In this document: in pieces, positions 8,696-18,449 of the stretch
How the letters are laid out: each line of letters starts with the position of its first letter
How positions within the stretch are numbered: position 1 is the stretch's first letter
Assembly (NCBI GenBank): GCA_016790175.1
Contig: JAEUPI010000140.1
Location: 23,542 to 87,541, forward strand
Length of the DNA stretch: 64,000 nucleotides
Source: Burkholderiaceae bacterium
GTDB taxonomy: Bacteria > Pseudomonadota > Gammaproteobacteria > Burkholderiales > Burkholderiaceae_C
Direction: 5' to 3'
The notes under the pieces: model-generated
The model's database searches: none
Told to the model about the DNA's origin: nothing
The model's input: the letters and a program-made list of their open reading frames with translations, nothing else
Program-made: the position numbers and the translations under genes

Positions 8696-9640
8696 ATGAA
8701 TCTGCATCAGTTCAAGTTCGTCCAGGAGGCAGCGCGCCGCAACCTCAACCTCACCGAAACCGCGAAGGCGCTGTTCACCTCTCAGCCCGGGATCAGCAAG
8801 GCGATCATCGAGCTCGAAGAGGAACTGGGTGTCGAGATCTTCGAGCGTCACGGCAAACGCCTGCGGCGCGTGACCGAGCCGGGTCAGCTCGTGCTGTCGG
8901 CGGTGGAGATCATCATGCGCGAGGTGGCCAACCTGCAGCGGATCGGCGAGCAGTATTCGAAGCAGGATGCGGGCACCCTGTCGATCGCCACCACCCATAC
9001 CCAGGCGCGCTATTTCCTGCCCGAGCCGGTGGCGGCGCTGCGCCGGCGGTTCCCCCAGGTGCAAGTGGTGCTGCACCAGGGCACGCCGAAGCAGGTGGCG
9101 CAGATGCTGCGCGACGATGTGGCCGAGCTCGGCCTCGCGACCGAGGCCTTGGCCGAGGAAGACGGACTCGTCACCCTGCCCTGCTACGAGTGGCATCACG
9201 TGGTCGTCGTGCCGGCCGATCACCCGCTGGCCACCGTGGAGCGTCCGACGCTCGAGCAGCTCGCCGCCGAGCCCCTGGTGTCGTATCACCCCACGTTCAC
9301 CGGCCGCACGCGCATCGACGCGGCGTTTGCGCGCGCGCGGTTGAAGCCCACGTTCGCGCTGGAGGCCATCGACGCCGATGTGATCAAGACCTACGTGCGC
9401 GTGGGCATGGGCGTGGGCATCGTGGCCGAGATGGCCGTTCGCGACGACCCGGCAGGCGGCGATCTGGTGTCCAGACCGGTCGGTCATCTGTTCGGCAGCA
9501 ACCTCACGCGGCTGGCCTTCAAGCGAGGCGCCTACCTGCGGCAATTCGTGCTCACCTTCGCCGAATCGCTCGCCGAGCGGCTGAATCGCACGCTGATCCT
9601 CAAGGCGATGAGCGGCGAGCACACCGAGTACGATGTCTGA
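8696..9640 (+). CDS. cysB: CysB-type LysR regulator of sulfur assimilation
   Basis: A 314-residue LysR-family activator. The winged helix-turn-helix spans about 1-60 (MNLHQFKFVQEAARRNLNLTE and a SQPGISKAI recognition helix). It is followed by the linker helix and a periplasmic-binding-like effector domain (about 93-295). The ligand-pocket pattern TTHTQARYFLP (about 99-109) is the CysB/Cbl signature for N-acetylserine or sulfate sensing. It is expected to activate sulfate/thiosulfate uptake and cysteine synthesis genes. It lies in a string after cbiX and overlaps the aminotransferase frame by 8 bases if the first ATG of that gene is used. Confidence 0.92.
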   Translation: MNLHQFKFVQEAARRNLNLTETAKALFTSQPGISKAIIELEEELGVEIFERHGKRLRRVTEPGQLVLSAVEIIMREVANLQRIGEQYSKQDAGTLSIATTHTQARYFLPEPVAALRRRFPQVQVVLHQGTPKQVAQMLRDDVAELGLATEALAEEDGLVTLPCYEWHHVVVVPADHPLATVERPTLEQLAAEPLVSYHPTFTGRTRIDAAFARARLKPTFALEAIDADVIKTYVRVGMGVGIVAEMAVRDDPAGGDLVSRPVGHLFGSNLTRLAFKRGAYLRQFVLTFAESLAERLNRTLILKAMSGEHTEYDV

Positions 9641-10829
9641 GATTCCAACCCTCGCACGCATGACGACCCTGCATCCCCCACGCACGCCGGCCGTGCACTC
9701 CCGCTTGCCCGCGGTGGGCACGACGATCTTCACCGTGATGTCGGCGCTCGCGCAGCAGCATGGTGCGGTCAACCTCGGCCAGGGTTTTCCGGATTTCGAC
9801 TGTGATCCGGCCTTGCTGTCCGCAGTGGAACGCGCCATGCGGGCCGGCCTCAATCAGTACCCGCCGATGGCCGGCGTGCCCGCGCTGCGCGAGGCCATCG
9901 CGGCCAAGGTGTCGACGCTGTACGGACATGCCTACGACCCGGGGACGGAAATCACCGTCACGGCCGGTGCCACGCAGGCGATCCTGACCGCCGTTCTCGC
10001 CATCGTGCATCCGGGCGACGAAGTCATCGTGCTCGAGCCCTGCTACGACAGCTACGTGCCCAACATCGAGCTGGCCGGCGGTCGCGTCGTTCGCGTCGCG
10101 CTGACCCCCGGGACGTTCCGCCCGGACTTCGCCGCCATTGCCGCCGCGATGAGCCCTCGCACGCGCGCCATCATCGTCAACACGCCGCACAACCCGAGCG
10201 CCACGGTCTGGTCGCGCGACGACCTGGAGCGCCTGGCCGCGCTGCTGCGCCCGACCGACATCTTCCTGATCGCCGACGAGGTCTATGAACACATGGTGTT
10301 CGACGGCGTTCCGCACGCCAGCGCAGCCAGTCATCCCGAACTGGCCGCGCGCGCGTTCGTGGTCTCGAGCTTCGGCAAGACCTATCACGTCACGGGCTGG
10401 AAGGTCGGCTACGTGCTGGCGCCGCGACCGCTGACCGACGAGTTCCGCAAGGTGCACCAGTTCAACGTGTTCACGGTCAACACGCCGATGCAGCACGGTC
10501 TGGCCGAGTACATGCGCGACCCGAGACCCTATCTGGAGCTGCCGGCCTTTTACCAGCGCAAGCGCGACCTGTTCCGCGAGGGTCTGTCGCGCACCCGGCT
10601 GCGCCTGTTGCCCAGCCAGGGCAGCTATTTCCAGTGCGTCGACTACTCGTCGGTGAGCGGTCTCGACGAAGAGGCGTTCTGCCGCTGGCTCACCACCGAG
10701 GTCGGCGTGGCCGCCATTCCGCTCGCCGCCTTCTACGAGGATGGCCGCAACCAGCAACTGGCGCGCTTCTGCTTTGCCAAACGCGACGAGACGCTGCTCG
10801 CCGCGCTGGAACGACTGAAGAAGTTGTAG
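9633..10829 (+). CDS. Class I/II PLP aminotransferase (methionine aminotransferase-like)
   Basis: A 398-residue fold-type I aminotransferase close to the YbdL/kynurenine aminotransferase group. NLGQGFPDFDCDP near the N-terminus binds the substrate carboxylate, NTPHNPSAT is the PLP-phosphate/hinge motif, IADEVYEH carries the pyridine-ring Asp, and SSFGKTYHVTGWK holds the Schiff-base lysine (about K249). The likely reaction is transamination of methionine (or an aromatic amino acid) with a 2-oxo acid, in keeping with the preceding cysB. The start may instead be the in-frame ATG at 9660, which avoids the overlap with cysB. Confidence 0.87.
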   Translation: MSEIPTLARMTTLHPPRTPAVHSRLPAVGTTIFTVMSALAQQHGAVNLGQGFPDFDCDPALLSAVERAMRAGLNQYPPMAGVPALREAIAAKVSTLYGHAYDPGTEITVTAGATQAILTAVLAIVHPGDEVIVLEPCYDSYVPNIELAGGRVVRVALTPGTFRPDFAAIAAAMSPRTRAIIVNTPHNPSATVWSRDDLERLAALLRPTDIFLIADEVYEHMVFDGVPHASAASHPELAARAFVVSSFGKTYHVTGWKVGYVLAPRPLTDEFRKVHQFNVFTVNTPMQHGLAEYMRDPRPYLELPAFYQRKRDLFREGLSRTRLRLLPSQGSYFQCVDYSSVSGLDEEAFCRWLTTEVGVAAIPLAAFYEDGRNQQLARFCFAKRDETLLAALERLKKL

Positions 10830-10848
10830 CCGCTCCGCGGCCGAAGTC

Positions 10849-12906
10849 TCAGCCTCGCCGCGGCGGCGCCGGCGGCAGGTCCATGTAGTCGCTTCGCTGG
10901 TCACCGTCAGCGCGTGGCTCTTCGATCGGCAGCGGACTCGTCAGGTCCAGGTCCACCGGCGTGCCATGATCGGTGACGCCGAAACGCTCAGGCTTCACCG
11001 CCGCGTGAAGGACCTCGATCGGCGCCTCGGTCTGGCGGCTCAGCTCGTTGAACGGTCCCAGCGTGGAGGCCGTGATCAGGTGCGGATGGGCCGTCGTCGC
11101 CTCGAAGGTCGGCCCCTCGCCCAGCGGCAGCAACACGTCGATGGTGGTCGACGGACCGCCCTGGTGTTCGGCCAGATCGCGTGCCATAGAGTACAGGAAC
11201 AGCACCTCACGATAGGCCGGCAGCTCGAACAACTCGCCGGCATCGCGCCGGAAGACCAGCGATTCGAGTTCGGCCATCGCGTCGATCGGATTGCTCCAGC
11301 AACGCTGCAGGCGCTGCATCACGCCGGGGTAGTCGTCGAGCGAGCGGCCATGCTGCAGATCGGCATCCCAATCCGGCGCGTAGGCGTTGAAGCGATGGTT
11401 GAATCGCGCACGCGTGCGCTCGTAGCTCTCGCGATCGCCCTGGCGACGATAGATCTCCAGCAACTTCAGGTACGGCAGCGCGCTGGTGCCGCCGCTGCTG
11501 CGGATGTGGCCCATCAGCAGATCGATGGCGGCGTCGTCCTGGCCGAGCACGACGAAGAACTCGGCCTGCTGCTCGAGGTCGATCAACTCTTCGATCGAGA
11601 CATCGCGCGCCGGGGCGTTGGCGGCCATCACCGAATCGGGGAACAGCGTCGAAGCTGACCCGAACGGCCGCGGCGCAGCCGGCGCCGGTCCGACCCGTGG
11701 CGCCGCTGTGCCCGGACGCACAGCTGTCGCGTCGGCCAAATGCGGCGGCAGCGTCATCGGCTGCAGCGTCGGCGGATTCAGCGGTGGCGCGCCGGTCGCG
11801 GCTGCCGCCGCCGCATGCCACTGCGCCCGCTGGTCGGCCTGCGCGCGGCGCAGGCGCCACCAAAGCCAGACCACCATGGCGATCAGCAGCGCAACGGCGC
11901 CGAGCAGCCAGGGCATGTAGCGACGGGCGCTATCGCCCTCGGAGATGCGACCGCGCATCAGCGCCAGCTGCTCGCGATTGCGCTGCGCCTCGAGCTTGAT
12001 GCTCTCCAGGGCCTGCTCCATCGCCTTCAGGCGCTCGGATGCGGCATCGGCGTTGGCCTGTGCCGTGCTGGCCGCCTGCTGCGCGAGCGCGGCACTTGCG
12101 GCAGCGGCGGCCACACGCAGCGCCGCCTCGTCGTGCGCGGCCTGCGCGGCGGACGCCGCCGCGGCGAGCTTCACCGGCTCCAGCGGATCGAGCTTCAGAC
12201 GTGCGGTAGGTGCCGACGCGGCCGCGGGCCGCACCGACGGCGTTTGCCCCCGCGGGCCGCCAGCGACGGCCGTGCGCGGCGCGGCTACGGGCGCCGAGGC
12301 CGCAGACCTTGGCACCGCGGGCCGCGCAAGGCGCCGCGGCGGCGCTGCGGCAGGTGAGGCAGGTGCGGCCGCCGTACTGCGTTCAGCGGCAGGCGCAGGC
12401 AAGGCGCCGCGTTCAGCCGCGGCTGCCACCGGGCTGGCCGCAGGGGCCGCAACCTGAGGGGCGGACGCCGGTTCGGACGCGGGTGCGGGTGCGGGTGACG
12501 GCGGTGACGGCGGGGCCGCGGCCACGGTGACCAGCGGCGGGTCGGCGAAGACAGTAAACCGTCGTTCGATCTTGTTCACGCAACCGAGCGACACCGTGAT
12601 CGAGACCAACGGCTCCTCGATGGCCACGCCGGTGGTCACGCGCACGACGCGTTCGTCGGCTGTCGCACCCGGTTCGATCGCCACGCGCACGCTGCTCGGC
12701 GGCACCCGCAAGTCGCCCTGCTGGACCTCGACCGTCACGCAGTTCGCGATCAGCGATTCGTCGACGCCCATCTGAACGCCGATGGGAAAGTTCAACGGTG
12801 CGCCCAGCGCAACCGTCGACGGTGCTCGGGCAAACCCGATCGCCTGCACGGTCGGCGCCGCCATCAGGGCAAGGCTTGCCACGATCAAAACCTTGCGGGG
12901 CATCAT
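10849..12906 (-). CDS. FimV-like single-span membrane protein with Ala/Pro-rich linker
   Basis: About 685 residues. The start is taken at ATG 12906 (a second ATG follows directly) because a clear signal-like segment follows (KVLIVASLALMAAPTVQA); the frame stays open further upstream without a convincing start. Residues 20-125 form a beta-rich periplasmic domain with N-terminal FimV character (PLNFPIGVQM). A long Ala/Pro/Ser low-complexity stretch spans about 130-230, then a coiled coil (about 240-325) and one transmembrane segment (about 328-347). A cytosolic helical TPR-like region (about 430-600) follows. FimV/HubP proteins organise cell poles and type IV pili or type II secretion. Overall similarity is by architecture, so the function is tentative. 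Confidence 0.6.
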   Translation of the reverse strand: MMPRKVLIVASLALMAAPTVQAIGFARAPSTVALGAPLNFPIGVQMGVDESLIANCVTVEVQQGDLRVPPSSVRVAIEPGATADERVVRVTTGVAIEEPLVSITVSLGCVNKIERRFTVFADPPLVTVAAAPPSPPSPAPAPASEPASAPQVAAPAASPVAAAAERGALPAPAAERSTAAAPASPAAAPPRRLARPAVPRSAASAPVAAPRTAVAGGPRGQTPSVRPAAASAPTARLKLDPLEPVKLAAAASAAQAAHDEAALRVAAAAASAALAQQAASTAQANADAASERLKAMEQALESIKLEAQRNREQLALMRGRISEGDSARRYMPWLLGAVALLIAMVVWLWWRLRRAQADQRAQWHAAAAAATGAPPLNPPTLQPMTLPPHLADATAVRPGTAAPRVGPAPAAPRPFGSASTLFPDSVMAANAPARDVSIEELIDLEQQAEFFVVLGQDDAAIDLLMGHIRSSGGTSALPYLKLLEIYRRQGDRESYERTRARFNHRFNAYAPDWDADLQHGRSLDDYPGVMQRLQRCWSNPIDAMAELESLVFRRDAGELFELPAYREVLFLYSMARDLAEHQGGPSTTIDVLLPLGEGPTFEATTAHPHLITASTLGPFNELSRQTEAPIEVLHAAVKPERFGVTDHGTPVDLDLTSPLPIEEPRADGDQRSDYMDLPPAPPRRG

Positions 12907-13069
12907 GCGTCTGGGCGGAGCGAAACGGTCGAGCGCGGATGGCACAAAAGTAGCGCGGCACTCTAGCATGAAGGCCCGTGCGCACCCGTGAAGGAAGGCG
13001 TCGCCTGGATGCGCCATGCGAGAATGAGGGGGTGAGGCGTCACCACGTTGCGACAACCGGGGACCGACC

Positions 13070-13849
13070 GTGCCGTCCGAGCTGATCACCGAGCGGCAGG
13101 GATCCACGCTGATCCTCACGCTCAGAGACCCGGCCACCCGCAATACGCTCTCGCCCCAGGTCTACGCGGCGGGCGTCGAGGCCTTGAACACGGCCGACGC
13201 CGACGCGTCGCTGCGCGCCGTCGTGCTGCGCGGCGACGGGTCGCATTTTTGCGCCGGCGGCGACCTTCACCGCTTGGCGGGTGCGCGCGAGCGAGGACCG
13301 GACGAACAGGCGCGCAGCATCGACGGCTTTCACGCCTGGGTGCTGGCGATTCGCGATTTTCCGAAGCCGGTCATTGCCGCCGTCGAAGGCCATGCCGCGG
13401 GTGGCGGCTGCTCGCTCGCGCTCGCCTGCGACCTGATCATCGCCGCCGAAGGTGCTCGCTTCACGATGTCCTATGGTCGTGCCGGCTTGTCGCCCGACGG
13501 CGGCGGGCTCTGGCACCTGGCGCGTGCGCTGCCCAGGGCACAGGTGCTGCAGATGCTCTGGTTGCCCGAGCCGATGACGGCCCGCCAGTGGCACGCACTG
13601 GGGCTCGTCAATGCGATTACCGACGATGGGCAGGCCCTGGCCCAGGCGCTGCAGTGGGCCGAGCGCCTGGCGGCCATGGCCGCCAACGCGTTGGCCGGCG
13701 TGAAGTCGCTGGTCGAGCAGGCGCCCGATCGTGATCTTTCATCGGAGCTCGGCGCGGAGCGCGAGCAGTTCATTGCCAACCTGTTCCATCCCAATGGTGG
13801 CGAGGGTCTGGCTGCGTTCTTCGAGAAGCGGCGGCCGAAGTTCGGCTGA
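13070..13849 (+). CDS. Enoyl-CoA hydratase/isomerase family protein
   Basis: A 259-residue crotonase-fold protein starting with GTG. The oxyanion-hole segments are present: LRGDGSHFCAGGDLHRLAGA (about 55-75) and EGHAAGGGCSLALACDLIIA (about 108-128). The third segment FTMSYGRAGLSPDGGG has Asp where classical hydratases have a catalytic Glu, as seen in several isomerase-like or oxepin-CoA forming members. It may therefore be an enoyl-CoA isomerase or another crotonase rather than a strict hydratase. It precedes a Crp/Fnr regulator and two CoA-ester metabolism genes on the same strand, suggesting a fatty-acid or aromatic-acid degradation set. Confidence 0.85.
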   Translation: MPSELITERQGSTLILTLRDPATRNTLSPQVYAAGVEALNTADADASLRAVVLRGDGSHFCAGGDLHRLAGARERGPDEQARSIDGFHAWVLAIRDFPKPVIAAVEGHAAGGGCSLALACDLIIAAEGARFTMSYGRAGLSPDGGGLWHLARALPRAQVLQMLWLPEPMTARQWHALGLVNAITDDGQALAQALQWAERLAAMAANALAGVKSLVEQAPDRDLSSELGAEREQFIANLFHPNGGEGLAAFFEKRRPKFG

Positions 13850-13887
13850 CCCGGCATCGCCTGCCCTTGTCGCCTCAGGGACAAGAC

Positions 13888-14592
13888 ATGTCCAACCCCG
13901 TCCTTACACTCGACGAACAGCAGAGCATCGAATCCGGCGCGTGGTTCTCGAAACTCTCACCGACGCTGCGGGCCGCGATCCTCTCGCGCTCGGTGGTGCG
14001 TCGTCTCGAAGACGGCGCGCCACTGGCCTCGCGCGGCGCACCGGCCGAGCAATGGTGCGGGGTGGCCGGCGGTGCGGTGCGCATATCCACCGTGTCGCTG
14101 TCGGGCAAACAGATCACGCTGACGTACGCCGAGCCCGGCACCTGGTTCGGCGACATCGCACTGTTCGACGGCCTGCCGCGCACGCACGACGCCAACGCCC
14201 ACGGCGCGACGACACTGCTGGTCGTGCGCAAGCCCGACTTCAAGGCCCTGCTCGCACAGCATGTCGAGCTCTACGACGCCTTGCTGCGTCTGAACTGCCG
14301 GCGGCTTCGGCTGATGTTCGACCTGATCGAGGATCTCAATACGCGTCCGCTCGCGGCGCGTCTGGCCAAGCAGATCCTGCTGCTCGCCAGGAGCTACGGC
14401 ATCGAGCAGGGCGAAGAGCTTCGCGTCGGCCTGCAGCTGGCGCAGGAAGACCTGGCGCAGCTGCTCGGCGCCTCGCGCCAGCGGGTGAACCAGGAGCTCA
14501 AGGGCTTCGAACGCGAAGGCGCGGTGCGCGTCGAGCCGACCCGGCTCGTGGTGCTGTCGCGCGAAAAACTGCTTGCCATCGCCTCGCGATGA
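13888..14592 (+). CDS. Crp/Fnr-family transcriptional regulator
   Basis: A 234-residue regulator. The cyclic-nucleotide-binding beta barrel covers about 20-135 (LSGKQITLTYAEPGTWFGDI). A long dimer helix (about 128-155) and a C-terminal winged helix-turn-helix (LAQEDLAQLLGASRQRVNQ, about 183-202) follow. There is no N-terminal cysteine cluster, so it is not an oxygen-sensing FNR. I chose ATG 13888 over an upstream TTG because it begins the usual domain and follows a CAGGGA ribosome-binding site. It sits between the crotonase and the APH/acyl-CoA dehydrogenase pair, so it may control them. Ligand unknown. Confidence 0.87.
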   Translation: MSNPVLTLDEQQSIESGAWFSKLSPTLRAAILSRSVVRRLEDGAPLASRGAPAEQWCGVAGGAVRISTVSLSGKQITLTYAEPGTWFGDIALFDGLPRTHDANAHGATTLLVVRKPDFKALLAQHVELYDALLRLNCRRLRLMFDLIEDLNTRPLAARLAKQILLLARSYGIEQGEELRVGLQLAQEDLAQLLGASRQRVNQELKGFEREGAVRVEPTRLVVLSREKLLAIASR

Positions 14593-14618
14593 AGCGGACC
14601 CGCTGAAGGACCTCGCGC

Positions 14619-15704
14619 ATGGAATCGATGGACCAGTTCATCGGCACTCGCCCGGTCGCGGCCAGCCATGCCTTCGAGGTCGGCGCGCTCGAGGCCTACC
14701 TGCGGCAGCATCTTCCCGGTTTCGAAGGGCCGCTGACCGTGGAGCAGTTCAAGGGCGGACAGTCCAATCCGACCTACAAGCTGGTCACGCCGGCCTGTAC
14801 CTACGCCATGCGCAGCAAGCCGGGGCCGGTGGCCAAGCTGCTGCCTTCGGCGCATGCGATCGAGCGCGAGTATCGGGTGATGAAGGCGCTTGCCGCCACG
14901 CCGGTGCCTGTGGCGCGGATGCACCTGCTGTGCGACGACGAATCGGTGATCGGTCGCGCGTTCTTCGTGATGCAGTTTGTCGACGGCCGCGTGCTATGGA
15001 ACCAGGCGCTGCCCGAATGCACCGCCGATGAGCGCGGCGACATCTACGACGAGATGAATCGCGTGATCGCGGCGCTGCACAGCGTGGATGTCACGGCCGT
15101 CGGGCTGGCCGACTACGGCAAGCCCGGCAGCTACTTCGAGCGTCAGATCGGCCGCTGGAGCAAGCAGTACCTGGCCTCCGAAACGCAGCCGATCGCCGAG
15201 ATGAATCGGCTGATCGAATGGCTGCCGGCGCACCTGCCGGCATCGGCGCGCGACGAATCGCGCCTGTCCATCGTGCATGGCGACTTCCGCCTCGACAACC
15301 TGATCTTCCATCCGAGCGAGCCGCGCGTGGCGGCCGTGCTCGACTGGGAGCTCTCCACGCTGGGCCATCCGCTGGCCGACTTCAGCTATCACTGCATGTC
15401 GTGGCATATCCCCCCCGGCACGTTCCGAGGCATCGGCGGGCTCGACCTCGCCGCTCTGGGCATCCCGAGCGAGCGCGAGTACGTGCGACGCTACTGCGCG
15501 CGCACCGGGCGCGACCATCCCGATGCAGTGATGGCCGACTGGAACTTCTATCTGGCCTACAACCTGTTCCGGCTTGCCGCGATCACGCAGGGCATTGCCA
15601 AGCGCGTGGTCGACGGCATCGCCAGCAGCGCGCAGGCGCGTGCCACCGGCAGCGCCACCCCGACCCTGGCGCAGATGGCCTGGCATTTTGCCGAGGCTGC
15701 CTGA
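14619..15704 (+). CDS. APH-like phosphotransferase (ACAD10/ACAD11 kinase-domain type)
   Basis: A 361-residue protein of the aminoglycoside-phosphotransferase/choline-kinase fold. An N-terminal lobe with [15 protein letters not shown] is followed by the Brenner motif [13 protein letters not shown] (catalytic Asp) and the metal-binding [12 protein letters not shown]. Bacterial genes of this type next to an acyl-CoA dehydrogenase correspond to the two halves of human ACAD10/ACAD11, which phosphorylate 4-hydroxyacyl-CoA so that the dehydrogenase half can process it. The acyl-CoA dehydrogenase gene starts 22 bases downstream, which supports that role. It is not expected to confer aminoglycoside resistance. 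Confidence 0.88.
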   Translation: MESMDQFIGTRPVAASHAFEVGALEAYLRQHLPGFEGPLTVEQFKGGQSNPTYKLVTPACTYAMRSKPGPVAKLLPSAHAIEREYRVMKALAATPVPVARMHLLCDDESVIGRAFFVMQFVDGRVLWNQALPECTADERGDIYDEMNRVIAALHSVDVTAVGLADYGKPGSYFERQIGRWSKQYLASETQPIAEMNRLIEWLPAHLPASARDESRLSIVHGDFRLDNLIFHPSEPRVAAVLDWELSTLGHPLADFSYHCMSWHIPPGTFRGIGGLDLAALGIPSEREYVRRYCARTGRDHPDAVMADWNFYLAYNLFRLAAITQGIAKRVVDGIASSAQARATGSATPTLAQMAWHFAEAA

Positions 15705-15726
15705 GCCGTCCCAAGGAGCGACCCGC

Positions 15727-16944
<1,218 letters not shown>

Positions 16945-16947
16945 ACC

Positions 16948-17682
16948 TCAGGCTGGCGACGGGCCGGACCGCACGTCGTCGGGCCAGGCTGAGGCTCGCG
17001 TCGACGTCGGCGCGAAGCCCGAGTCCTGCCACTCGCCGGCGACGCGGCTGGCCTCCTGCGCGGCCAGCACGAACAGCTGCAGCCAGCGCCCCATCGCGTC
17101 GAGATCAGGCGCCGGCATGGCGAGCCGCAGCGTCAGACGCCCGCGCGCGACGGCCAGCACAAAGGGATCCTTCTCCGACAGTTGTTGGCCGGCCGCCAGC
17201 AGCGCCGGCGCCAAGGGTCCCTCGATCCACTGCTGCAACCAGGGCTTGACGCTGGCCACGGCGCCGAAGCGGGCGTCGAGCGTGCGCATCTCGGCGCCGC
17301 TCAGCTTGGGGTACATCACCAGCCAACGGATCTCGGTCGGCGTTTGCGTATCGATGTTCGTCTGCACGCCTTCGATGTACCGTTCGTAGACCATCGATTC
17401 GCTGTGCTCGAGCAGCGTGCGATTGAGCACCAGCACCTGCAGGTCAGGATGCAGCCCCAGCTCGGCCAGGATGCGCAACTCGTTGCCCTGCACGTAGGGC
17501 CGGTGCGAGGCACCCCACTCGATGCGCCAGCGCTGGCCCTTCTGCAGGCCTTCGACGACGAAGCCCTCGCCGTTGCGCACCCGTCGATAGATGGCACCGC
17601 GCGCCTGGGCCCAGTGCTCGATGCCCTGCGGCTTGATCGGGTCCGGCGCGGCACCGAGCCAACGCGACAACTTGCCCAGCAT
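16948..17682 (-). CDS. Conserved protein of unknown function
   Basis: A 244-residue protein without signal peptide or membrane segment. I recognise no named family. It opens MLGKLSRWLGAAPDP, then has a mixed alpha/beta body with several well-formed strands (GEGFVVEGLQKGQRWRIEWG; ELRILAELGL; LQVLVLNRTLLEHSE) and a final Pro/Ala-rich tail. The reading frame, codon choice and start are normal, so it is a real gene. It is monocistronic and divergent from tRNA-Arg. Confidence 0.72.
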   Translation of the reverse strand: MLGKLSRWLGAAPDPIKPQGIEHWAQARGAIYRRVRNGEGFVVEGLQKGQRWRIEWGASHRPYVQGNELRILAELGLHPDLQVLVLNRTLLEHSESMVYERYIEGVQTNIDTQTPTEIRWLVMYPKLSGAEMRTLDARFGAVASVKPWLQQWIEGPLAPALLAAGQQLSEKDPFVLAVARGRLTLRLAMPAPDLDAMGRWLQLFVLAAQEASRVAGEWQDSGFAPTSTRASAWPDDVRSGPSPA

Positions 17683-17900
17683 GTATCAGTGGTTCCGCAA
17701 CGTCACCGACGGCGCCGCCATGGCCCGCGAGTGTATGCCCGGCCAGGAAACCTCAGGCCGGACAGGCGGGCAACAAAGGGCCACCGTCAGATCCCTTCAT
17801 CATCGATGACAGGGAACACGTGACAACATCACTGACGCCGGGCGAAAGTCAGCCAATTCGCTGCAAACCGTCGACCCTGGGTGATCACGCGGCGACTGCC

Positions 17901-17906
17901 TAGAAT
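17901..17906 (+). promoter_or_regulatory. Candidate -10 element of tRNA-Arg / DUF454 transcript
   Basis: TAGAAT sits 26 bases before the tRNA; the context TAGAATCCCGCGG resembles that upstream of tRNA-Ser (TAGAATCGCCGCG). The -35 region is poor. Confidence 0.4.
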
Positions 17907-17931
17907 CCCGCGGCTTGATCAGCAAGCGCCA

Positions 17932-18008
17932 CTGCCCGTAGCTCAGTTGGATAGAGCAGCTGCCTTCTAAGCAGCAGGCCGGGGGTTCGAATCCCTCCGG
18001 GCAGGCCA
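17932..18008 (+). tRNA. tRNA-Arg (anticodon TCT)
   Basis: Acceptor CTGCCCG (17932-17938) pairs perfectly with CGGGCAG (17998-18004), followed by discriminator G and CCA (18006-18008). The D arm is GCTC/GAGC, the anticodon stem GCTGC/GCAGC carries loop CTTCTAA with anticodon TCT at 17966-17968, and the T loop is TTCGAAT. It reads AGA, a rare codon in this GC-rich genome. Confidence 0.95.
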
Positions 18009-18011
18009 GTC

Positions 18012-18431
18012 ATGCCGCCACTGCTCGAACCGCCGCCATTGCCCGACGCGCGCCGCCACCCTGCCTGGGTGCGGGGCCTGTGGCTCGTGTCCGGTGTCGC
18101 CGCACTGGTGCTGGGCGTCGTCGGCATCTTCGTGCCCCTGCTGCCGACCACGCCTTTCGTGCTGCTGGCGGCCTGGTGTTTCTCGCGCGGATGTGCGCGC
18201 TGCGAGGCCTGGCTGCTGGCGCATCCTCGTCTGGGTCCGATGGTGCAGGACTGGCGAACGCGGCGCGCCGTGCCGCTGCGTGCCAAGCAAATGGCCACCG
18301 CGATGATGGCCCTGGGCTGCGCGCTGGCCTGGACCCGGCTGCCCTCGCCCTGGCACTGGGCGCCGCTCGTCGTGTGCGCGGCTGTCGCCACCTGGATGTG
18401 GCGGCTGCCCACGCGTGCGGTGGACAGCTGA
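18012..18431 (+). CDS. DUF454 (YbaN-like) inner-membrane protein
   Basis: A 139-residue protein with three hydrophobic helices (about 22-50, 93-108, 112-130). It has the DUF454 signature: GIFVPLLPTTPFVLLAAWCF, then CEAWLLAHPRLGPMVQDW. The biochemical function of YbaN proteins is unknown. The ATG lies only 3 bases after the CCA end of tRNA-Arg, so any ribosome-binding site (GGGCAGG) would fall inside the tRNA acceptor arm. A later in-frame GTG (18069) is an alternative start but would remove the N-terminus without gaining a better site. Confidence 0.85.
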   Translation: MPPLLEPPPLPDARRHPAWVRGLWLVSGVAALVLGVVGIFVPLLPTTPFVLLAAWCFSRGCARCEAWLLAHPRLGPMVQDWRTRRAVPLRAKQMATAMMALGCALAWTRLPSPWHWAPLVVCAAVATWMWRLPTRAVDS

Positions 18432-18449
18432 TCGCGTCGGTGCGCAGGC

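Noticed and set aside
7457-9853. A 798-codon reverse-strand frame across lptG, cbiX and cysB.
   Set aside because: Low-complexity Arg/His-rich translation opposite three well-identified genes.
14619-15704. Aminoglycoside resistance gene.
   Set aside because: The APH fold is shared, but the gene pairs with an acyl-CoA dehydrogenase and matches the ACAD10/11 kinase type.
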